Source: UBA4246 sp045113695
GTDB taxonomy: Bacteria > Bacillota > Clostridia > Christensenellales > Aristaeellaceae
Direction of reading: 5' to 3'
Assembly (NCBI GenBank): GCA_045113695.1
Contig: JBGUJG010000059.1
Coordinates: 62,001-126,000 of the forward strand
DNA: 64,000 bases
The notes below the pieces were generated by a model. The model searched no databases. It saw only the letters and a list, made by a program, of their open reading frames with translations, and was not told the DNA's origin. The translations under genes were made by a program, and so were the position numbers. Below are positions 34,396-41,589 of this stretch, piece after piece. Position 1 is the stretch's first letter. Each line of letters begins with the position of its first letter.

Positions 34396-34492
34396 TTTCA
34401 TTTTCATTTCTTCAGTTTCATTTTGTAACCATATGACGTTTCATAATGTAACTCTCTGTTGAAATGAGTCTGAACACGTTTCAGAAGTTACA
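34396..34492. promoter_or_regulatory. Tandem dyad sites, likely enhancer for the sigma-54 activator
   Basis: GTTTCA-TTT-TGTAAC (34416-34430) and GTTTCA-TAA-TGTAAC (34439-34453) are near-palindromes with 23-base spacing. A looser copy, GTTTCAGAAGTTAC, is at 34479-34492 and a half copy, GTTTCATTTTCATT, at 34396-34409. They lie 64-160 bases upstream of the plus promoter and about 175-290 bases from the minus promoter, normal for a bacterial enhancer. Confidence 0.72.
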
Positions 34493-34555
34493 CAAATGTG
34501 CCTTTATAAATGAAGAAACCTCTGTGAAAAAAGATTTTTTTATCTTTTTGATAAA

Positions 34556-34572
34556 TTGGCACGCGTTTCGCA
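34556..34572 (+). promoter_or_regulatory. Sigma-54 promoter for tctC
   Basis: TTGGCACGCGTTTCGCA has the -24 GG at 34558-34559 and -12 GC at 34570-34571 with 10 bases between. It deviates from consensus only at the T before CGC. It lies 54 bases upstream of the tctC ATG. Confidence 0.82.
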
Positions 34573-34625
34573 TGATTCATGGTAAGGGGACAAAAGTCCC
34601 AAATACGTTTGAGGAGGAGTTTCTC

Positions 34626-35585
34626 ATGAAAAGAATCATCGCTTTCCTGTTGGTCGCCATCCTGAGCCTGACTGCTCTGTCCGCGCTGGCTGAATGGCCG
34701 GAGCGCAGCATCGAGCTGATCGTTCCCGCGAACCCCGGCGGAGACACCGACAACAACGCCCGTGCTCTGGCTGCTGCTCTGAAGGAAGAGATGGGCTGGG
34801 ACGTCATCGTGACCAACATGGCCGGCGGCTCCGGCTCCGTTGCCTTCGAAGACTGCCTGGGCAATCCCAGCGACGGCTATCGTTATGTGTTCTATCATAA
34901 CGGCGGCGTCACCGCTGAGCTCATGGGCCTGTATGAGTTTGACATCATCAACGATTTCAAACTGGCCGGCATGCCCTTCATGGATTATTCCAACGCTTTC
35001 CTGAGCAACGCTGTCAATGAGAAGTTCAAGGATCTCGAAGGCATGATCGCTTACATGAAGGATCATCCCGAAGAAGTGACCTTCGCCACCGAAACCGGCA
35101 ACTTCACCCACCTGCAGGCTCTGGCTTTCGAACAGGCTACCGGCGTTAAGTTCAAGATCGTTGATGCCGGCACCGCTTCCCAGAAAGTCGTTGAGCTGGC
35201 CGGCAACCGTCTGGACGTTATCGCTACCCAGGCTGGCCTCGGCTCCGTCCGTGACTATGAAACCAAGGGCGAATTCATCTGCCTGGGCATCTTCTCCGAA
35301 AAGCCCATCCAGATGGGTGACATCACGCTGAAGTCCTTCAAAGAGCAGGGCGTTGACGTCGTGTTCTCCAAGTTCTTCTATCTGGCTGCCCCCAACGCTG
35401 TGGATGACGAAATCGTCGCCAAGATGAACGAAGGCTTGGCCAAGGTCCTTAACAACGGCACTCTGAAGGCTTATGCCGAGAACGCTCTCCTTGAGATCTC
35501 CAGCATGACCCCCGAAGAGACCGAAGCTTATTACACTCAGCAGAAAGATGTTTACGCCGGATATCTGGCCGACTACATCGACTAA
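34626..35585 (+). CDS. tctC: Tripartite tricarboxylate transporter solute-binding protein
   Basis: This 319-residue exported binding protein has a Sec signal peptide (residues 1-22, ending ALSALA before EW) with no lipobox cysteine. The mature part starts WPERSIELIVPANPGGDTDNNARAL, the family hallmark that forms the carboxylate-binding site. It should catch an aldarate outside the membrane and hand it to TctAB. I chose the ATG at 34626 after GAGGAGGAG; the frame extends to 34464 but would run through the promoter. Codon use is strongly biased to GCT, CTG and AAG, suggesting high expression. It is separated from tctBA by the divergent sigma-54 region. Confidence 0.94.
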   Translation: MKRIIAFLLVAILSLTALSALAEWPERSIELIVPANPGGDTDNNARALAAALKEEMGWDVIVTNMAGGSGSVAFEDCLGNPSDGYRYVFYHNGGVTAELMGLYEFDIINDFKLAGMPFMDYSNAFLSNAVNEKFKDLEGMIAYMKDHPEEVTFATETGNFTHLQALAFEQATGVKFKIVDAGTASQKVVELAGNRLDVIATQAGLGSVRDYETKGEFICLGIFSEKPIQMGDITLKSFKEQGVDVVFSKFFYLAAPNAVDDEIVAKMNEGLAKVLNNGTLKAYAENALLEISSMTPEETEAYYTQQKDVYAGYLADYID

Positions 35586-35599
35586 GTTTTAAATCTCCT

Positions 35600-35623
35600 G
35601 TCCTGCCGCGTACGCGGCAGGAC
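35600..35623 (+). repeat. Perfect 24-base palindrome after tctC
   Basis: GTCCTGCCGCG (35600-35610) pairs perfectly with CGCGGCAGGAC (35613-35623) around TA. No U run follows on the plus strand. It probably terminates weakly or protects the tctC mRNA 3' end. Confidence 0.6.
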
Positions 35624-35634
35624 AGCACAAAAAA

Positions 35635-35697
35635 AGCTTCCCGTCTTTCTGAGCGGTAAAACGATCTGATCCATCGTTTCACCAAAAACGGGAAGCT
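35635..35697. repeat. Long two-part stem-loop between tctC and the UxuA-like gene
   Basis: An outer stem AGCTTCCCGT/ACGGGAAGCT (35635-35644/35688-35697) encloses an inner stem 35655-35665/35673-35683 with one mismatch and a 7-base loop. It directly follows the tctC palindrome. TTGACG at 35724 could be a -35 element for the next gene, but I see no matching -10. Confidence 0.55.
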
Positions 35698-35803
35698 GTC
35701 AACAGAACAAGGGCTGTCCTGAATTGACGTTTGTTATTCTACCATCTTTCCCGTTATTTGTAAATGTTTCAAAGACAAAAACAAAATGTGAAGGAGAAAG
35801 AAT

Positions 35804-37078
35804 ATGAAAAAGTATTTAGCGATGCTGCTGGCCGCTATGATGCTGCTGTGCACCGTCTCTGTATTCGCCGAAGCCCCGGCCGCTGAAGAAGCTCCCGCCC
35901 ATGTACTGGGCGACGACCCGATCTATGACGGCATCATGATCGAGCCCAACCGTCTGCAGGGCTACGCAAGTACCGTGACTCCCGCCGATGACGTTGCCAA
36001 GACCACTACGCTGACCCCTTCCTATTCCGCTATCCCGCTGAACACCGCCAAGACGAACCCGGTGGCCCGTCCCCAGATCATCGCCGGCGTCAACTCCAAG
36101 ACCACGGACGACGAACTCAATATGTGGAAGCAGATGGGCATCAACGCGGTAGAGCTCTCTATCGGCGCGGATGAACTGACTTACGAAGCGCTCTACCCCA
36201 TCGTGGAAAGGCTTCGCAACTTCCCCAACGGCGGTTTTGAAATCCTCCTGGCCAGCTATGGAAAATACCAGAAAGACACCGTCATTCACCTGCAGCTGGA
36301 AGGCTGGGAAGAAGAAATTGAGCGGTTCAACGATTATCTCCGTCTGATGAACAGGGTGAACATCCGCACTGTCGCCATTGCCTGGCAGCCCAACGGCATC
36401 TCCCGTTCCGGCGATACCCCCAAGAGCATTCACGGCGCGAATGCCGGCGCCACCAACATGGAAGGCATCGATCCGATGGAACTCAAGAACGACCGTTACT
36501 ATTCCCGTGAGGAAATGTGGAAGACCTTCGGCGACTTCCTGGAGAGGGTCCTGCCCGTCTGCGAAGAGACCAATGTCCGCATGGCCCTGCATCCCAATGA
36601 TCCGCCGGTGCCCTATCTGGGCGGTGTCGGTTCCCTGATTATGAGCGCCGATGACTATCGCCGCGCGTTCGAACTGGCTAACGACAGTCCTTACCTGGGC
36701 ATGAAGCTCTGCACCGGCTGCTGGACCGAAGGCGGCCTGCTCTTTACCGACGACATGCTGGGCGACATCGATGAGTTTGTCCGCCGCGGCAAGGTATTCG
36801 AAGTGCACTTCCGCAACGTGACCGCTCCGCTGAACCCGGATTATTCCGGTTACTTTGAAGAGTGCCTCGCCGAAGACGGCTACGCTGATATGTATGAGCT
36901 GATGCTGCAGTTCGTCCGCAGCGGCTACAACGGTCCGATCTTCTGCGACCACACCCATCGTTCCATCAACGCCGAGGTACTCGGTTCCAAGACCAACCGC
37001 GCCACCAGCGACGCCTGGATCCAGGGCCTGATCTATGCCGCCCGCGCCCAGGTGCTCAAGGAAATCTCTGTCAAATAA
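35804..37078 (+). CDS. Exported UxuA-like (mannonate dehydratase family) protein
   Basis: This 424-residue protein has a Sec signal peptide (1-22, ending VFA) followed by an Ala/Glu/Pro linker and a TIM-barrel of the UxuA type. The mannonate dehydratase metal ligands have counterparts: His263 (LHPNDPPVPYLGG), Cys303 (LCTGCW), His335 (VHFRNV) and Asp382 (CDHTHRS). The C-terminal EDGYADMYELM corresponds to the family's EDGDMDM-type segment. Known UxuA enzymes are cytoplasmic and convert D-mannonate to 2-keto-3-deoxygluconate. Export of such a protein is unusual, and its substrate here is unknown. It could be a dehydratase, an isomerase or a sugar-acid binder. AAGGAG precedes the ATG. Confidence 0.83.
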   Translation: MKKYLAMLLAAMMLLCTVSVFAEAPAAEEAPAHVLGDDPIYDGIMIEPNRLQGYASTVTPADDVAKTTTLTPSYSAIPLNTAKTNPVARPQIIAGVNSKTTDDELNMWKQMGINAVELSIGADELTYEALYPIVERLRNFPNGGFEILLASYGKYQKDTVIHLQLEGWEEEIERFNDYLRLMNRVNIRTVAIAWQPNGISRSGDTPKSIHGANAGATNMEGIDPMELKNDRYYSREEMWKTFGDFLERVLPVCEETNVRMALHPNDPPVPYLGGVGSLIMSADDYRRAFELANDSPYLGMKLCTGCWTEGGLLFTDDMLGDIDEFVRRGKVFEVHFRNVTAPLNPDYSGYFEECLAEDGYADMYELMLQFVRSGYNGPIFCDHTHRSINAEVLGSKTNRATSDAWIQGLIYAARAQVLKEISVK

Positions 37079-37162
37079 TTCCCTGTCCCGGCGCCGCGTT
37101 CCGTATCCGCAGTCCGCGGCGCCATTTTTATACCCGAATAGCATTCGTTCGGAGGAAAACAC

Positions 37163-37723
37163 ATGAAACGGGTCCTGATTCTTCTGTCCGTGCTGATCCT
37201 GTGCCTGTCCTGCGCTGTCTCCGCAAACGCCGCAAAAATGGTACAGACATTCTCCACAGAATACTATAAGATCTTTATTCCCGGCGACTGGGTGATCGAC
37301 ATCTCTTCCCGGGAAGATCATTACGGCTCGCTCGACCTTGGCTTCATGTATTCCCCCGATAAAACAATGCTCATCGAAGCAAAGATGAACTTCTACGGCG
37401 AATGGGCTCAGGTTTCGCTCTGGTCCGGCGCCGGTTCGCTCTGGGATGAATATGTGGCTTTCCTGCTGAACGACCTCAAAGACGAACAGCCTGAGTTTCT
37501 GGCTAAGTTCATGGCCGGCCAGTATCCCGGCGCTCTTCTGAAGGGCACCAACAGCTATGGCAGCTATCTCTACGGTGAAATCATGATCAACGCTTATTCC
37601 TACGGGTTTTACTTCTATCTCCTCAATGAGGACGACAGCGTCAACTCCAACCTGACGCAGGAAGAAATCGACCTCTTTCAGAGCATACTGGAAACCTTCT
37701 CCCCCGTTCTTTCTTCCAGATAA
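37163..37723 (+). CDS. Small exported protein, DUF1795/PsbP-like outline
   Basis: This 186-residue protein has a signal peptide (1-23, cut near ANA). The mature part (FSTEYYKIFIPGDWVID near the start, then alternating strands, ending in the helix EEIDLFQSILETFSPV) resembles the PsbP/DcrB-type fold in which such a strand-IPxxW start and a terminal helix recur. I cannot name a function. A GGAGG element precedes the ATG. It lies in a run of four exported proteins that starts with tctC. Confidence 0.75.
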   Translation: MKRVLILLSVLILCLSCAVSANAAKMVQTFSTEYYKIFIPGDWVIDISSREDHYGSLDLGFMYSPDKTMLIEAKMNFYGEWAQVSLWSGAGSLWDEYVAFLLNDLKDEQPEFLAKFMAGQYPGALLKGTNSYGSYLYGEIMINAYSYGFYFYLLNEDDSVNSNLTQEEIDLFQSILETFSPVLSSR

Positions 37724-37752
37724 GTTTTTAAGTTACAGAAAGGGAACCTAAA

Positions 37753-39492
37753 ATGAAAAAAAAGATTTGTCTTGTGCTTGCATTAGTTCTGTCTTTCAGT
37801 ATGTTGTCCGCTTTTGCAGAAACACCCGTCACTCCTATCACTGATTTAGATACAGAGAACTACACCATTGATCCCGCTAATCCCAAGGGCAGCCAATATT
37901 ATGGCCTGTACTCCATCGAACTGACGCTGGAAAGCGGGGCTGTCCGCACCTTGTATCAGTATGTTCCCACTTCCTGGGTGTACCGCCAGCCGGAAGTAGC
38001 TGTTGCCGTCCCCTCTGGGGAAGATCCAGTCGCTTTCTTTGAAAGAACCGGTTGGAAAGACGCTTCAGAAAACGGCGCTTTCGCCATTGTGCTGATGGTT
38101 GCAGGAGAAGGCGGATGGCAGGCAGATGAGAGCGAATATGCCTACGCCGCTTTTGGCTACATGGATGACCGCACCTATCTGCAAACTCAAGATTCCGCTT
38201 TCTACATGGTCGGTTATGGCGACGCCGCCAATACCATAATGGCGCATGCCGTAACCAACAGCGAGCTGTTCGCCGGCTTTGCTGCATTAGGCGTCGACGA
38301 ATTTGATACGGCGATCCTGGAGCAGGGCCGCACGCAAGAAAGCGGGGCTAAGGGTCTCATGAAGTCCGAAGTGGCTGTGCCGATGTGGATCGCTGCTAAT
38401 GAAAAGACCTCCAGTGTCGAAGCACTGATCGATTACTGGAAACATGCTAATGAATGCGGAGACGACTCAGTTTCAAACGCTTACGCGGATGAAATCTATT
38501 CTTTCCCTGAGTATTTGGCAACAACCTATGAAAAGACATACGCCCACGTTTCCAAACTGTATGTGACCTATGGACTGGAAAAAGTTACTACTCCTGAATT
38601 CACCAGCAATCTCTGGAGCAACTTCCTGCGCCGCGTACGCCGCCAAGACTCCGGAGCCATCAATGCACTGCGCTGGTTTGCTTCCAACGATGAGCTTGGC
38701 ATGGATCACCACACGCTGGAAGTGGATGGTGTAACCCGTCACTACTGGGTCTATGTCCCATCTACTGTAGCTGCTTCCGGTAAGTCTGCACCCGTTGTTT
38801 TTGTCGCGCATGGCGGCGGCGGTTCTGGCGAAGAATTTCCTTCCCGCTCCGGATGGACAAAGACCGCGGAAGAACGTGACTTTATCGTCGTCTACCTGAG
38901 TGGCTCCCGTTCCGGAAAATTCAAGGCCGGCTCTACCTGGTCCGCCGCTGACGTACCTTACTTCAAGGCTGTCCGTGAGGAAGTACTCACCGGCTATCAA
39001 GCAGATACCTCCCGCCTGTATATTACCGGTCATTCTCAGGGATCTGTTATGACTTATAACGTATCCCTGCTCTGTCCCGAACTGGTGGCTGCTGCATGCG
39101 GCAACGATGGTATCGTTTACAGGGAGAAGATCCAAGGGGAGATCGTCGATAATATCGTCATGCCTTTCATGCTGAACATTGGTGACCAGGACAAGCACTT
39201 CATCGAAGGCGGCGGCAACTACGGCCAGGTGCCGGACATCGTGGCCGAATGGTGCGCCCGGTATGCCATCGACCCCACATCCTCTGAATTCCACTTCCGC
39301 AACGGCAAAAACTACGGCACCGATTACCGAAACAGCCAGGGTATCGTCGTTGTCCGCGAACAATGGAATCAGGATAAGGTTCACGCAATGGTACCGGATG
39401 ATTCATATACCATCTATGATTTCCTGAGCAATTACTCCCGTGGGGAAGACGGCACCAGCTACTATATGGGCGTCGCCATCACTTTGGAATAA
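37753..39492 (+). CDS. Exported tandem alpha/beta-hydrolase (PHB depolymerase/feruloyl esterase-like)
   Basis: This 579-residue protein has a signal peptide (1-22). Two hydrolase-like halves follow. The C-terminal half (about 315-579) is a complete LpqC/PHB-depolymerase-type esterase: HGGGGSG oxyanion loop at 353-359, nucleophile elbow GHSQGS with Ser428, and a late VHAMVPD histidine. The N-terminal half (about 45-270) has the same plan, but its elbow reads GYGDA (154-158) with glycine at the serine position, so it is probably inactive and may bind substrate. It could release acids from plant polymers for the sugar-acid pathway. Codon use looks less G+C-rich than its neighbours, which hints at separate origin. 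Confidence 0.83.
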   Translation: MKKKICLVLALVLSFSMLSAFAETPVTPITDLDTENYTIDPANPKGSQYYGLYSIELTLESGAVRTLYQYVPTSWVYRQPEVAVAVPSGEDPVAFFERTGWKDASENGAFAIVLMVAGEGGWQADESEYAYAAFGYMDDRTYLQTQDSAFYMVGYGDAANTIMAHAVTNSELFAGFAALGVDEFDTAILEQGRTQESGAKGLMKSEVAVPMWIAANEKTSSVEALIDYWKHANECGDDSVSNAYADEIYSFPEYLATTYEKTYAHVSKLYVTYGLEKVTTPEFTSNLWSNFLRRVRRQDSGAINALRWFASNDELGMDHHTLEVDGVTRHYWVYVPSTVAASGKSAPVVFVAHGGGGSGEEFPSRSGWTKTAEERDFIVVYLSGSRSGKFKAGSTWSAADVPYFKAVREEVLTGYQADTSRLYITGHSQGSVMTYNVSLLCPELVAAACGNDGIVYREKIQGEIVDNIVMPFMLNIGDQDKHFIEGGGNYGQVPDIVAEWCARYAIDPTSSEFHFRNGKNYGTDYRNSQGIVVVREQWNQDKVHAMVPDDSYTIYDFLSNYSRGEDGTSYYMGVAITLE

Positions 39493-39521
39493 AAACAAAT
39501 TTACAGAATTTATCGTTTTCA

Positions 39522-39548
39522 GCCCACCGGGAACTATTCCCGGTGGGC
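39522..39548 (+). terminator. Hairpin after the tandem hydrolase
   Basis: GCCCACCGGGAA (39522-39533) pairs perfectly with TTCCCGGTGGGC (39537-39548) around CTA. A T-rich stretch follows after about 15 bases. It probably ends transcripts before the regulator gene. Confidence 0.65.
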
Positions 39549-39612
39549 GTTGCACATCTATCGTTTCTATTTTTCATTCTTTTGGAACCTTTTTAGAACC
39601 GGCAATTTCAAC

Positions 39613-39641
39613 TTGAAATCCGCCTGATTCATCTGTATAAT
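39613..39641 (+). promoter_or_regulatory. Sigma-A promoter for the sigma-54 activator gene
   Basis: TTGAAA (39613-39618) and a perfect TATAAT (39636-39641) are 17 bases apart. The predicted mRNA start (about 39648) is only about 13 bases before the ATG at 39661, so the leader is very short. It also rules out the ATG at 39640, which lies inside the -10 box. Confidence 0.78.
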
Positions 39642-39660
39642 GAAGGGAGGAACCGAGGTG

Positions 39661-41589
39661 ATGACATTGACCCAGATCGCTTTTGTCATGCCGGACCCCT
39701 CCATGATCAAGGTCGTGCACGAGGCCTGGGCGCTGCATGAGAAAATATTCGGCAAAAGCCCGGACCTGCGCTATACGGTGGACTGCGAGATTCAGCCGGA
39801 GGTCGTCATGTCCCGCCATTTCGGAGCGGATGTGATCGTCAGCCGGGGCGGTACGGCCGCGAGTCTCAAAGACCATAATTTTCTCAAACCCGTGGTGGAG
39901 ATCCCGATCACCAGCGGGGATATCGCCCAGTCCATCCGCATTGCTTTCGAACGCTACGGGAAGATGCCCGTCGGCGTGGTCGGCACCGTCAACACCATCC
40001 GGGGAGCGCATTTCCTGTCGGAAGATTTCGGCGTCCCGGTCAAAATGTATACGACGGCGAGCGTGAAAATACAGGACCTGGTCGAAGGCATGGAAAGGGC
40101 GGTCGCTGACGGGGCGGAGCTGATTCTGGCCGGGCACAGCACCTGCCATTACTGCGAGGAGCACGGCATTCCCGCAGGGATCATCATTTCCTCCGTCGAA
40201 TCCGTTTTCCTGGCCATTACGGAGGCCAAGCGCTGCGCCAGTGTATCCCAGACGGAAAAACAGAACAGCATGATCTTCCGCGGCGTGGTGGACAATGTGT
40301 TTGAAGGCATTATCGCCGTCGACAAGGACAACCGCATCCGCACGATGAACCCGGCAGCGGAACAGATGCTGAACCGGAAAGCCAGCAACTGCCTGGGCCA
40401 GCGTGTTTCGGATGCCCTGCCGGAAGGCCGCCTGAACGCGATTCTGGAAGGCGGCAACTCCTATACCAATGAAATCATCCGCATCAACGGGAACAATTTC
40501 GTGCTCAACAGCGTGCCGATGGAACAGGAAGGAAAGCGCCTGGGCATGCTGGTGACCTTCCAGGCCGCCCATGCCATCACGGACGCCGAAAGCCGGATCC
40601 GCGAACGTCAGCGCGCCAGCGGCCACTATGCCCGGTATCATTTTGAAAACATCCTGGGCAGCAGTCCGGCCATCCGTACCGCGATCCATCAGGCCAGGCG
40701 GTTTGCCCGGGTGGACAGCAATATCCTTCTGTACGGCGAGACCGGTACAGGCAAGGAGCTGTTCGCCCAGTCCATCCATAATGAAAGCGAACGGGCCAAC
40801 GGGCCCTTTGTGGCGGTCAACTGCGCCGCCATTCCCGAAAACCTGATGGAAAGCGAGCTGTTCGGCTATGAAGGCGGGGCTTTCACCGGGGCCAGCAAAA
40901 CAGGCAAAGAGGGCCTGTTTGAGGCGGCTCATGAGGGCACCATTTTCCTGGACGAGGTCAGTGAGATTCCCCTGACCCTGCAAAGCCGCCTCCTGCGCGT
41001 CATTCAGGAGCGGGAGGTACGGCGCGTCGGAGCGAACCGGGTAATTCCCATCAATGTCCGCATCATCTGCGCCACCAACCGCAATCTCCTGGACATGATC
41101 CGCCAGGGCAGGTTCCGGGAGGATCTTTATTACCGGCTCAAGGTGCTGAGCGTGCAGCTGCCGCCCCTCAGGGACAGGGGGGACGACATCACGATGATCA
41201 TGCAGCATTACCTGAACTATTACACCCGCAAGTTCGGCAAAGAGCAGATTATCCTGTCCCCCGGCGCCGCCGGGATGCTCCGGTCCTACAGCTGGCCGGG
41301 AAACATCCGGGAAATCAGGAATATCAGCGAGCAGCTGGCCGTGCTCTGCGAAAGCAGCAGCATCGAAGCTGCGGACGTTTCCGCCGTGCTGACGATCGAT
41401 CAGGCGCCGCAGCAGCCGGGCATCATCCGGGAAACGGACAATCCGACGCTGAGCAGTCTCCAGCGAAGGCAGATCGCCGATGTGCTGGCCCGCTCAGCCA
41501 GCCGGAAAGAAGCTGCGGAAAAGCTGGGCATCAGCAAAACCACTTTATGGCGCAAATGCAAAGAATTCGGACTGAACGGAGGAGCATGA
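39661..41589 (+). CDS. Sigma-54-dependent activator with PrpR-type sensor domain
   Basis: This 642-residue activator has an N-terminal PrpR_N domain (about 1-195), a PAS domain (about 205-300), an AAA+ domain with Walker A GETGTGKE (359-366), the sigma-54 contact loop GAFTGA (406-411) and Walker B FLDEV, and a C-terminal Fis-type HTH (RKEAAEKLGISKTTLWRKCKE). PrpR_N senses 2-methylcitrate in propionate regulators; here it may sense an aldarate or an intermediate. It very likely drives the two sigma-54 promoters at the tct genes. ATG 39661 and GTG 39658 are both possible starts. The stop overlaps the next gene (ATGA). Confidence 0.94.
   Translation: MTLTQIAFVMPDPSMIKVVHEAWALHEKIFGKSPDLRYTVDCEIQPEVVMSRHFGADVIVSRGGTAASLKDHNFLKPVVEIPITSGDIAQSIRIAFERYGKMPVGVVGTVNTIRGAHFLSEDFGVPVKMYTTASVKIQDLVEGMERAVADGAELILAGHSTCHYCEEHGIPAGIIISSVESVFLAITEAKRCASVSQTEKQNSMIFRGVVDNVFEGIIAVDKDNRIRTMNPAAEQMLNRKASNCLGQRVSDALPEGRLNAILEGGNSYTNEIIRINGNNFVLNSVPMEQEGKRLGMLVTFQAAHAITDAESRIRERQRASGHYARYHFENILGSSPAIRTAIHQARRFARVDSNILLYGETGTGKELFAQSIHNESERANGPFVAVNCAAIPENLMESELFGYEGGAFTGASKTGKEGLFEAAHEGTIFLDEVSEIPLTLQSRLLRVIQEREVRRVGANRVIPINVRIICATNRNLLDMIRQGRFREDLYYRLKVLSVQLPPLRDRGDDITMIMQHYLNYYTRKFGKEQIILSPGAAGMLRSYSWPGNIREIRNISEQLAVLCESSSIEAADVSAVLTIDQAPQQPGIIRETDNPTLSSLQRRQIADVLARSASRKEAAEKLGISKTTLWRKCKEFGLNGGA

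Larger units (their letters stand above)
34160..34625. other. Divergent sigma-54 control region between tctB and tctC
   Basis: This 466-base, A+T-rich gap is flanked by two outward-facing sigma-54 promoters (34205-34221 minus; 34556-34572 plus). Dyad sites cluster at 34396-34492 between them. An extra AATTCT-N4-AGAATT inverted pair occurs near 34240. No good sigma-A promoter is evident for either tct unit, so both appear to depend on sigma-54. The whole layout is described in the findings. Confidence 0.8.

Noticed and set aside
34464..34625. Longer tctC product beginning at 34464
   Set aside because: It would span the sigma-54 promoter and put 54 residues before a clear signal peptide. The ATG at 34626 has a strong ribosome site.
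35804..37078. Ordinary cytoplasmic mannonate dehydratase (uxuA)
   Set aside because: A clear signal peptide and linker precede the domain, and no uxuB or hexuronate genes lie nearby.
39640..39660. ATG at 39640 as start of the sigma-54 activator
   Set aside because: It lies within the -10 box of the only good promoter, so it would not be in the mRNA. GTG 39658 or ATG 39661 fit better.
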